This document shows, one piece after another, positions 6,486-12,264 of a stretch of DNA of 14,053 nucleotides. The notes under the pieces are model-generated. The model did not search any database and was not told the DNA's origin. It worked only from the letters and a program-made list of their open reading frames with translations. A program made the translations under genes and the position numbers. The first letter of the stretch is position 1, and each line of letters begins with the position of its first letter. The DNA is from Verrucomicrobiota bacterium. Its GTDB lineage: Bacteria > Verrucomicrobiota > Verrucomicrobiia > Limisphaerales > UBA1096. The stretch spans positions 1-14,053 of the forward strand of contig QOAX01000049.1 of the NCBI GenBank assembly GCA_003972865.1. The letters are read 5' to 3'.

Positions 6486-7460
6486 ATGTTTCCGGTCGGA
6501 CTCTACCTGTTGGCGCTCGTCGGAGGCGCGGTGATTTCCGCTGCCTCGCTGCCACTGTGGAGACGCTGGTGCGAACATGTCGGGCTGGTGGACACGCCGG
6601 GCCACCGGAAAATTCACGACCATCCGGTGCCGCTGGCCGGCGGCTTGGCCGTGGTCACCGGCCTCGCCACGCCGATCCTCGCCGCCTCCGCGTGGGCCTG
6701 GCTTGGCCCTTTGCCGGAATCGTTCGCACACGTCGTCGCCCACGGCTTGGCCAAGCGCGGATGGCAACTCGTCGCCATCCTCGGCGGCGCGGCGGCCATG
6801 CTGGCGCTCGGCGTCATCGACGACCGGCGCAACCTGTCGGCCAAGTGGAAGTTCACCGGCCAGGTGCTGATCGCGCTCGCGGTCGCCGCCAGCGGCATCC
6901 GCGTGACGATCTTCGTCGAGAGCCCGCTCTTCAGTTACGCCGTCACCGTGCTGTGGATTTTGACCGTCACCAACGCCGTCAATTTTCAGGACAACATGAA
7001 CGGCCTGTGCGCCGGGCTGGGGCTGATCGCCAGCTGGTTTTTCGCGTGGCACGCCGGGTTGGAGGGGCAGTACCTCGTCGCGTCGCTGGCGTTCCTGTTC
7101 ACCGGAGCGCTGGCCGGCTTTCTGCCATACAACTTCCCGCGCGGCGGTGTGTTCCTTGGCGACGGCGGCAGCCACGTCGTCGGCTTCCTGCTCGCCGTGC
7201 TGGCGATCCTCCCCGATTTTTATTCAGCGGCCAGCCAGCCCAAGTGGTTCGTACTCACGCCGCTGATCGTTCTCGCCGTGCCGCTGGCCGACCTGGTCTC
7301 GGTGATCCTCATCCGCCGCCGGCTTGGCCAGGCGGTGTGGGTCGGCGACAACAACCACTTCTCCCACCGCCTCGTCCGCGCCGGCTTGGCCAAGCCGCGG
7401 GCAGTTCTCATTCTGCTGCTCATCGCAGCCGCAATCGGCACTGTAACATTTTTGAAGTGA
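6486..7460 (+). CDS. MraY/WecA-family polyprenyl-phosphate sugar-1-phosphate transferase
   Basis: A 324-residue polytopic membrane enzyme of glycosyltransferase family 4. It would transfer a sugar-1-phosphate (commonly GlcNAc-1-P) from a UDP-sugar to undecaprenyl phosphate, starting a surface polysaccharide, O-antigen or wall polymer. Motifs appear in the family order: RKIHDHPVPLAGG (41-53), the catalytic Asp pair in IDDRRNLSAKWK (111-122), NAVNFQDNMNGL (163-174), FLGDGGSHVVGF (223-234), and the His motif DNNHFSHRL (288-296). About ten hydrophobic segments lie between them. MraY itself is less likely, since the KIHDHP start and the DNNHFSHRL form fit the WecA/TagO/WbpL branch better. The NFQDNMNGL form, rather than NxxDGxDGL, is a mild deviation. 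The gene stands alone on the plus strand, divergent from the cytochrome operon and 6 bp from the convergent neighbour. No clear ribosome binding site. Confidence 0.87.
   Translation: MFPVGLYLLALVGGAVISAASLPLWRRWCEHVGLVDTPGHRKIHDHPVPLAGGLAVVTGLATPILAASAWAWLGPLPESFAHVVAHGLAKRGWQLVAILGGAAAMLALGVIDDRRNLSAKWKFTGQVLIALAVAASGIRVTIFVESPLFSYAVTVLWILTVTNAVNFQDNMNGLCAGLGLIASWFFAWHAGLEGQYLVASLAFLFTGALAGFLPYNFPRGGVFLGDGGSHVVGFLLAVLAILPDFYSAASQPKWFVLTPLIVLAVPLADLVSVILIRRRLGQAVWVGDNNHFSHRLVRAGLAKPRAVLILLLIAAAIGTVTFLK
6745..6756. repeat. Iterated palindrome GCTTGGCCAAGC (copy 10)
   Basis: Full 12-bp form in the transferase gene, read on the plus strand as HGLAKRG in a loop before the third hydrophobic segment. 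Confidence 0.85.
7382..7397. repeat. 16-bp perfect palindrome CGGCTTGGCCAAGCCG (copy 11)
   Basis: Near the 3' end of the transferase gene, read as AGLAKPR. A near copy with TTGGCCAGG lies 60 bp upstream at 7324-7332. Confidence 0.87.
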
Positions 7461-7466
7461 ACGGTA

Positions 7467-8684
7467 TTACTCGTCTGCGTAGACCTCCACTTGCGGCGGG
7501 AAGGCGAAGTCGCGCCAGAGTCGCTCGAGCAACTCGGCGTCCGGCCTGCCGTCAGTCACTACGAAGCGGTAGCGCGACACGTAGTCCTCGCCCGGCTTGA
7601 TTTCCCAGTCGCCGGCCTGGGACGGGGCGAAGTTGAAAAACGGTTCGGATGGGTGAATGCGCATCGGCTGAGGGAACCGGAAATTACTTGGATGGCACAG
7701 CACGCCGATGCCACCCCACTTCCCGCTGACCTGTCCGCCGATATGACACCAGCGCGCGCGGGTGGCGTGTCCCTGGATGCGGTCGCTCTCGCCGTTGGAA
7801 GTCAGGTAAAAACAGTTTTCCACGCCGTCCCATTCGCCGTGACCGCGGAAGCCCAAGCCGCCGTAGCGATATTCCGGGAACTGGATTTTGCTGTTGCTGG
7901 CGCAGCGCTGCACCGACTCCAGTTCAAACAGGTAATACGGATCGTCGTTCTGGCCGGCGGCATAAATCTGCATGCGCCAAGTTTCCTTGAGCGCCACTTT
8001 TTGCGGCTGGGCAATGAGGTCGACGAATCGGTGCGAACTCGAAAAGCCGGCGTGCACGGAGCCACTCCATTGACCAAGCAGGCCGGTGAACTCCACGGTG
8101 CCGGTGCCGGTGCCCATGTTCCAAAAGTCCGGCTTGCGGCCCTCGAACGTTGTGTTGGTCCACGGGAACCAAATACCGTGGTGATGCTTGTGGTTGTGCG
8201 GGTAGTCGTCGGTGATGACCGTGCCGCCCGGCGTCACGACCGGGTGAATGTAGCCGCCCCGGCGATAGACCGGCTCGAGGTCGTCTCGCGGCAACTCGCT
8301 TTTCTCCGCCTGATAATGCAGCACGGTTTTGTCGCCGATTGTGATCCTCAACTTGCCGTTTTCCTCGACTAGGTTGACGGCATTGTCATGAGTCGGCTTG
8401 GCTGCCAGGGCAAGTTGGTAAACGGCGGTCTGGAAGGCATCAAGCTGGCTGATGATAAACGTGGCCAAGCCGCGGTCGTCCGCCTGGATGGCTACCGGCT
8501 TGCCGTCCGGGCCGGTGAGCTGCCAATGCGCTTGGCCAACGTCCGGCAGCGCAAACGAAACCGGCGTGCCGCTCCGGTCGTGGTGCCCGGCATCGACTCG
8601 GAGCGAGTAACTGGCGGCAGCCACCTGGCCAAGCGCACCCAGCACCAAGCCAAGCGCGCACAACAAAAATGGACGGAAGGTCAT
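7467..8684 (-). CDS. Exported DUF6807 ('PmoA-like') family protein
   Basis: A 405-residue exported protein with a signal peptide at 1-24 (LLCALGLVLGALGQVAAA). The segment HPVVTPGGTVITDDYP (147-162) followed by HNHKHHHGIWFPW (163-175) is the signature I associate with DUF6807, a family once labelled 'methane oxygenase PmoA' in Pfam (PF14100 from memory). That old name is misleading: this is a soluble, beta-rich protein, unrelated to the membrane subunit of particulate methane monooxygenase. The His cluster suggests metal binding or a hydrolase/epimerase-like active site. Such proteins are common and multi-copy in Planctomycetota and Verrucomicrobiota, often near sugar-oxidation genes. The ATG at 8684 has no Shine-Dalgarno site and may be translated from a leaderless transcript. 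It converges on the transferase gene with only 6 bp between stop codons. Confidence 0.8.
   Translation of the reverse strand: MTFRPFLLCALGLVLGALGQVAAASYSLRVDAGHHDRSGTPVSFALPDVGQAHWQLTGPDGKPVAIQADDRGLATFIISQLDAFQTAVYQLALAAKPTHDNAVNLVEENGKLRITIGDKTVLHYQAEKSELPRDDLEPVYRRGGYIHPVVTPGGTVITDDYPHNHKHHHGIWFPWTNTTFEGRKPDFWNMGTGTGTVEFTGLLGQWSGSVHAGFSSSHRFVDLIAQPQKVALKETWRMQIYAAGQNDDPYYLFELESVQRCASNSKIQFPEYRYGGLGFRGHGEWDGVENCFYLTSNGESDRIQGHATRARWCHIGGQVSGKWGGIGVLCHPSNFRFPQPMRIHPSEPFFNFAPSQAGDWEIKPGEDYVSRYRFVVTDGRPDAELLERLWRDFAFPPQVEVYADE
8532..8539. repeat. Iterated palindrome core TTGGCCAA (copy 12)
   Basis: GCGC left flank, CGTC right flank. It lies in the DUF6807 gene and is read as DVGQAH. Confidence 0.8.
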
Positions 8685-8690
8685 GCGCCT

Positions 8691-8719
8691 TTTGTGCGGT
8701 GGCCAAGGGCCGTGGTCAA
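8691..8719 (-). promoter_or_regulatory. Putative promoter of the DUF6807 gene
   Basis: Minus strand: TTGACC (8719-8714), exactly 17 bp, then CACAAA (8696-8691). The ATG at 8684 starts 6 nt after the -10 box, which would make the transcript leaderless. The arrangement is the same as at the SH3b gene (TTGACA, 17 bp, CACACT). The spacer contains the half motif TTGGCC. Confidence 0.38.
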
Positions 8720-8725
8720 GGCTCG

Positions 8726-8739
8726 CGCTTGGCCAAGCG
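8726..8739. repeat. Iterated palindrome CGCTTGGCCAAGCG (copy 13)
   Basis: A 14-bp perfect palindrome in the intergenic region, 7 bp upstream of the DUF6807 -35 box and immediately after the DUF4399 terminator. Confidence 0.87.
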
Positions 8740-8742
8740 TAT

Positions 8743-8767
8743 AAAAAACCCCGGCGCTTGGCCGGGG
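8743..8767 (-). terminator. Intrinsic terminator of the DUF4399 gene
   Basis: On the minus strand a 7-bp GC stem GCCCCGG-type (plus arms CCCCGGC 8749-8755 and GCCGGGG 8761-8767) with a 5-nt loop is followed by six T (8748-8743). It lies 27 nt after the DUF4399 stop codon. The loop and inner stem contain GCTTGGCC, half of the iterated palindrome. Confidence 0.88.
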
Positions 8768-8793
8768 CAATGCGAAAGTTTCTGTCCGATGGT

Positions 8794-9231
8794 TTATTCC
8801 TTCACCGTGACGGTGATTTTTTTGGAGATCACCGGCGGGTCATGGGCCAGGTGGATCCAGTCGCCGAGCACGAGCTGGAGCGTGTGTTTGCCGGGGGGCA
8901 ACTCCAGCGTCACCTCGGTCTGGCCGCCGCCGAAGTGGCGGAAGTTGTCCGTGGCGACCAGGGGCAGATCGAGGCTGGGAAGCTTGTCCACGTCGATCAA
9001 CAGGTGGTGGTGGCCGGTATTTTCCTTGTCGATGGCGGCCGGGGCGATGCCCATTCCCTTGAGGCCGAACCGGACGGTAAATTTCTTCCCGACTGTTTTG
9101 CCGTCCTTGGGGGAGATGATGTACGCCTTGGCGCCCTTGGGTGACTTGCGCTTTTCCAGTTTGTCGGCGGCCACCGCGGAAGTGAGCAGGCCACCGAGCA
9201 CCATTGCTGACAAAATGAATCGGAGCGTCAT
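8794..9231 (-). CDS. Exported DUF4399-family protein
   Basis: A 145-residue small exported protein. Starting at ATG 9231 gives a signal peptide of about 1-22 (LSAMVLGGLLTSAVAA); upstream in-frame codons to 9309 would spoil it. The mature part is an Ig-like beta domain carrying TGHHHLLID (72-80), the signature of DUF4399, plus the preceding AYIISPKDGKTV (36-47) and the C-terminal LPPGKHTLQLVLGDW (111-125). The three His may bind a metal. The function of the family is not known. The gene is monocistronic: it ends in its own strong terminator and is divergent from the dciA gene. No Shine-Dalgarno site precedes the start. Confidence 0.83.
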   Translation of the reverse strand: MTLRFILSAMVLGGLLTSAVAADKLEKRKSPKGAKAYIISPKDGKTVGKKFTVRFGLKGMGIAPAAIDKENTGHHHLLIDVDKLPSLDLPLVATDNFRHFGGGQTEVTLELPPGKHTLQLVLGDWIHLAHDPPVISKKITVTVKE

Positions 9232-9261
9232 AACCCAAGGAATGTCGGAAAGCCCTTCCTG

Positions 9262-9275
9262 TTTTGCAAGCAAAA
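9262..9275. promoter_or_regulatory. Possible operator: inverted repeat TTTTGC-AA-GCAAAA
   Basis: Perfect 6-bp arms around a 2-bp centre, in the 110-bp region between the divergent DUF4399 and dciA genes, 31 bp upstream of the DUF4399 start. Its placement suits a repressor site, but no regulator is known. Confidence 0.3.
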
Positions 9276-9295
9276 TCGCCGGAATAATTCCCGGA

Positions 9296-9324
9296 TTGAC
9301 TCCGGCCAAAACGAGCCGTTTGAT
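9296..9324 (+). promoter_or_regulatory. Putative sigma70-type promoter of dciA
   Basis: TTGACT (9296-9301), 17-bp spacer, TTTGAT (9319-9324): 5 of 6 and 4 of 6 consensus matches. Predicted transcription start near 9331, about 11 nt before the ATG at 9342. This is the best promoter match in the window. Confidence 0.5.
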
Positions 9325-9341
9325 GGGCCCTGCCTCGCTGC

Positions 9342-9755
9342 ATGTCTTTCTCCCCGTTTCAACGCCGATTCAAGAGTCGCCGGCCACGCCGCCTCGGCCC
9401 GCGCGACCAGGCATTGCGCGAATGGCGGGGCGTTGATGTGCGGGCGCTGGAGAAGACGCACGGCAACAAGTCATTCAACGCCGGTGCCGTGGTGAAGAAC
9501 GTCCTCGGCGCGCTCCAACTCGACCGCCGCCGCGCCGAGACAGAGGTGGTGAAAGTGTGGAACCAGACGATCGACCCCACCATCACCGGCCACGCGCAGC
9601 CGACTGGCATCCGCCGCGGCACACTGTTCGTCTCGGTGGACTCGAGCGTGTGGCTGGACGAGATCGTGCGTTACCGGCGGCACGAAATCCTGCAGCGCAT
9701 GCAGCACGCCATGGGCCGGGAGATGGTCAAAAAAATCTCATTCCGGATCGGGTGA
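9342..9755 (+). CDS. dciA: DciA/DUF721 family protein (predicted replicative helicase-loading factor)
   Basis: A 137-residue protein matching the DUF721/DciA pattern. It has a basic N-terminus (RRFKSRRPRR, 8-17), then a compact domain with VVKVWNQTIDPTITGHAQPT (69-88), RRGTLFVSVDSSVWLDEI (91-108), and RRHEILQRMQHAMGREMV-KKISFRIG (112-137). In bacteria without DnaC/DnaI, DciA helps load the replicative helicase DnaB and interacts with DnaA and DnaB; the KH-like fold is at the right place. The length fits small DciA proteins. It stands alone, with its own promoter-like sequence upstream and a convergent gene 20 bp downstream. No Shine-Dalgarno site. The role is inferred from the family. Confidence 0.8.
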   Translation: MSFSPFQRRFKSRRPRRLGPRDQALREWRGVDVRALEKTHGNKSFNAGAVVKNVLGALQLDRRRAETEVVKVWNQTIDPTITGHAQPTGIRRGTLFVSVDSSVWLDEIVRYRRHEILQRMQHAMGREMVKKISFRIG

Positions 9756-9775
9756 GGCTTGGCCAGGGTCACCGC

Positions 9776-11293
9776 TCACTTTTTGAGCAGCACGGCTGCG
9801 AGGCCGTCGATGGTATGATCCCTGGCCTTGGCGGTGGGCTTGAGGCCAAGCTCTTTGAGCGCCTTGGTGGTCTCGGGGCCGATCGATGCAAGCTTGAGTT
9901 TTGGGTTGTCCTCGCAGCGCTTGGCCAGATTGAAACGGGCGTCGAAGTTTTTCACCGCTGAGCTGCTTGCAAACATGATCCAGTCCGCACCGTTCTCTTC
10001 AAAATCTTCCGCCGCGCCGTTGCGATCCTCGGTTTCGGGTATTGTTTTGTAGAAGGCAACATCGTCCACGATGGCCCCCCGTTCCTCAAGCATCCGGGGC
10101 AGCTCGGAGTTGGCCTCCTCGGCGCGGGCGAGCAGCACCGAGATGTTTTCCACGTTTTGGTGGTCGAGCAGCGCCTTGGCCGTGGCCTCTGCGGTGTAAA
10201 CTTCCGGCATGAGGTCGATGTGGAGGTGGAGCTCCCCGAGCTTTTTCGCGGTGGCCGGCCCGACGGCGGCAAAGCGGACGCAGCCAAGGTCGCGGACATC
10301 GCGAAAGGCCTTGAAAAAATAATCGAAAAAATGCTCCACACCGTTGGGGCTGGTGAAGACGATCCAGTCGTAGCTGCCAATGCCGGTGACGGCTTCGACG
10401 ATCGGCTCGTTGCTGCCCGGCGGCACGATTTTGATGGTGGGAATCTCGAGCACATCCGCTCCGAGATCCCTGAGCTGCCCCGACAGCCTGCTGGCCTGGT
10501 TGCGGGTACGGGTGACCACCACACGCTGGCCAAAGAGAGGCCGGTTCTCAAACCAGTTAAGCGTGTCCCGCAGCGTTGAGACTCCGCCGATAACCGTCAC
10601 TGCCGGTGCCTTGAAATCGGTCATGGCCACCTTGTCGGCAATGGTGGCGAGCGTGCCGGTGATCGTTTTTTGCCGGCCCATCGTGCCCCATCGAACCATG
10701 GCCACAGGCGTTCCGGCGTCCAGACCGTTGGCCTCGAGCGCAGCGGCGATTTTGCCAATGCGCTCTACGCCCATCAGGAGCACCTTGGTGCCGGGCTCAC
10801 GAGCGATGCGTTCCCAGTCCAGCGCGCTCTCTTCCTTGCCGGGATCCTCGTGGCCGGTGATGACCGTGAAGCTCGAGCAGTGATCGCGGTGGGTGAGCGG
10901 AATGCCGGCGTAACTCGGCGCGGCGATGATGGACGAGATGCCCGGCACGACCTCGAACGGCACGCCGTCCCGGTGCAGCCCGGCCGCCTCCTCGCCGCCC
11001 CGGCCGAAAATGTACGGGTCGCCGCCCTTGAGCCGGACCACCGTCTTGCCGGCCGCGGCTTTCTCGGCGAGCAACCGGTTCAGCTCCTCCTGCGGGATGG
11101 CCCGGTCGCGGGGACGTTTGCCACCGAAGATGACCTCGGCCGCCTCCGGCGCGAGAGCCAGCAGTTCGCGGTTGACCAGCGAGTCGTAAACCACCACGTC
11201 CGCCCGGCGCAGCAGCTCGGCACCGCGCATCGTGAGCAGCCCGGCATCTCCCGGCCCGGCGCCCACGAGATAAACTTTTCCCGTCAAACCCAT
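9776..11293 (-). CDS. cobA-hemD: CobA-HemD fusion: uroporphyrinogen-III C-methyltransferase / uroporphyrinogen-III synthase
   Basis: A 505-residue bifunctional cytoplasmic enzyme of tetrapyrrole synthesis. Residues about 1-245 form the SUMT (CobA/CysG C-terminal type) methyltransferase, with GAGPGDAGLLTMRG (11-24), VRLKGGDPYIFGRGGEE (86-102), VPGISSIIAAPSYAGIPLTH (116-135) and TGTL near 212. It adds two methyl groups from SAM to uroporphyrinogen III, giving precorrin-2 for sirohaem or cobalamin. Residues about 252-505 form uroporphyrinogen-III synthase, with GQRVVVTR (255-262), VFTSPNGVEHFF (312-323) and a late FASSSAVKNF (441-450), which closes hydroxymethylbilane into uroporphyrinogen III. 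So the product of one half feeds the other. Such fusions are known in several phyla. No hemA/hemC neighbour is visible; it follows the lipid-kinase gene after 41 nt, probably cotranscribed. Confidence 0.92.
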   Translation of the reverse strand: MGLTGKVYLVGAGPGDAGLLTMRGAELLRRADVVVYDSLVNRELLALAPEAAEVIFGGKRPRDRAIPQEELNRLLAEKAAAGKTVVRLKGGDPYIFGRGGEEAAGLHRDGVPFEVVPGISSIIAAPSYAGIPLTHRDHCSSFTVITGHEDPGKEESALDWERIAREPGTKVLLMGVERIGKIAAALEANGLDAGTPVAMVRWGTMGRQKTITGTLATIADKVAMTDFKAPAVTVIGGVSTLRDTLNWFENRPLFGQRVVVTRTRNQASRLSGQLRDLGADVLEIPTIKIVPPGSNEPIVEAVTGIGSYDWIVFTSPNGVEHFFDYFFKAFRDVRDLGCVRFAAVGPATAKKLGELHLHIDLMPEVYTAEATAKALLDHQNVENISVLLARAEEANSELPRMLEERGAIVDDVAFYKTIPETEDRNGAAEDFEENGADWIMFASSSAVKNFDARFNLAKRCEDNPKLKLASIGPETTKALKELGLKPTAKARDHTIDGLAAVLLKK

Positions 11294-11334
11294 TCGGCGT
11301 CAGCGTTGGTGAAGTTCGGCCAAGCGGCAAGAAT

Positions 11335-12243
11335 TCATTTGCCGGCCGGCACAAGCACCTTCAGCGCACGCGGCCGCAGCGTGACCGTCAGCGGTAGCGT
11401 GCCGATGAACTCACCATCGGCCTGGACACGGGTCCCGGCCGGGCCATCGATAGCGAGTTCGCTCATGCGGTGATGCTCCGCGCCGGGCCAGTCGCCGATT
11501 TGGCCAAGCGCCATCGACGTGACACCGCGCGACACCGAGCCGGGATTGATCCTTGGGAACACGCACAGATCGAGCCGGCCGTCGTTGAGCTTCGCGTCCG
11601 GGAACAGCACAACCGGGCCGGCGAAAAAGCGGCCGTTGCCGACACACATCCACTCGCCCCGTACCGAGCCACCGTCCCACGTGGCGGTCAGCCTCGGCGG
11701 CTTTGCCTTGAGCGCGACGAGGGTGGAAAACAGGTAGGCCAGCGGCCCGATTTTTCTCTTCAACGCAATGCTCACGCCGCCGACCGCGTCGCCGTCCAGC
11801 CCGGCGCCGGCCATTTGGACAAAATATCGCTCCGCTGGGCCGGCATCCGTTTGCACATTGGCCAGGGGCAGATCGACGGCCCGCGCTTGGCCAAGCCGAA
11901 CCGTTTCCCAGGCGCGCCTGGGCGAGAGCGGGATGCCCAGTTCGCGGGCGAACACGTTCATCGTCCCCAGCGGCAGAATGCCGAGCTGCGCTTGGCCAAG
12001 GCCGTCGCGCACCTTGGCCAAGCCGTTGACGACCTCGTTGACCGTGCCGTCGCCGCCGGTGGCGACAACGGTTTTGCAGCCGTCACGAACCGCCTGCGCG
12101 GCGAGGTTGGTCGCGCTGCCGGGGCCACTCGTCTCGAGCAGCGTGCACTCGTTCCGCAGTTGGCCAAGCGACTCGCGAAAGCGCCGCGCCTTATCGCCAC
12201 GGGCGGCGGGATTGAAAATCAGCGCGATGGACGGTTGGCTCAT
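11335..12243 (-). CDS. Diacylglycerol kinase-family lipid kinase (YegS/DgkB-like)
   Basis: A 302-residue soluble lipid kinase of the DagK_cat family that phosphorylates diacylglycerol or a similar lipid with ATP. Motifs: IFNPAARGDKAR (9-20), the nucleotide-binding GGDGTVNEVVNGL (63-75), ILPLGTMNVFARELGIP (89-105), GAGLDGDAV (146-154), and near the C-terminus VQADGEFIG (273-281), all in the expected order and spacing. Length is typical (about 290-310). It sits 21 nt after pyrB and 41 nt before cobA-hemD on the same strand, an unusual neighbourhood that suggests shared transcription rather than shared pathway. It carries five exact copies of the iterated palindrome, more than any other gene here; one pair falls between the GGDGT and LPLGT motifs, adding GLAKVRDGLGQAQ. 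Substrate (diacylglycerol, phosphatidylglycerol or sphingoid base) is not determined. Confidence 0.87.
   Translation of the reverse strand: MSQPSIALIFNPAARGDKARRFRESLGQLRNECTLLETSGPGSATNLAAQAVRDGCKTVVATGGDGTVNEVVNGLAKVRDGLGQAQLGILPLGTMNVFARELGIPLSPRRAWETVRLGQARAVDLPLANVQTDAGPAERYFVQMAGAGLDGDAVGGVSIALKRKIGPLAYLFSTLVALKAKPPRLTATWDGGSVRGEWMCVGNGRFFAGPVVLFPDAKLNDGRLDLCVFPRINPGSVSRGVTSMALGQIGDWPGAEHHRMSELAIDGPAGTRVQADGEFIGTLPLTVTLRPRALKVLVPAGK
11500..11507. repeat. Iterated palindrome core TTGGCCAA (copy 14)
   Basis: CGAT left flank, GCGC right flank. It lies in the lipid-kinase gene and is read as MALGQIG. Confidence 0.8.
11885..11896. repeat. Iterated palindrome GCTTGGCCAAGC (copy 15)
   Basis: Full 12-bp form in the lipid-kinase gene, read as RLGQAR. 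Confidence 0.85.
11992..11999. repeat. Iterated palindrome core TTGGCCAA (copy 16)
   Basis: GCGC left flank, GGCC right flank. Read as GLGQAQ in the lipid kinase; its start is 105 bp from that of copy 15 and 22 bp from copy 17. Confidence 0.8.
12014..12021. repeat. Iterated palindrome core TTGGCCAA (copy 17)
   Basis: CACC left flank, GCCG right flank. Read as NGLAKVR in the lipid kinase, a different frame from copy 16 next to it. Confidence 0.8.
12160..12167. repeat. Iterated palindrome core TTGGCCAA (copy 18)
   Basis: GCAG left flank, GCGA right flank. Read as SLGQLR near the N-terminus of the lipid kinase. It is the last exact copy; none lies in the remaining 1.9 kb. Confidence 0.8.
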
Positions 12244-12264
12244 GGCGGGCGGCTTGGCCGGGCG

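Noticed and set aside
6378..7175. In-frame extension of the cytochrome/PA14 gene by 266 codons
   Set aside because: It runs antisense through the MraY/WecA-type gene, has no domain, and would bury the signal peptide at ATG 6377.
7467..8684. DUF6807 protein as a methane monooxygenase subunit
   Set aside because: The old Pfam label suggests it, but the chain has a signal peptide, no membrane helices after it and none of the PmoA transmembrane features.
9281..9295. CCGGAATAATTCCCGG-like near palindrome upstream of dciA as an operator
   Set aside because: Symmetry is broken by an extra C and it does not recur in the window.
689..12170. TTGGCCAA copies as a CRISPR array or transposon remnant
   Set aside because: Copies are 8-16 bp, irregularly spaced from 22 to 2771 bp, have no common flanks and no spacers. 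No transposase or target duplication is visible.
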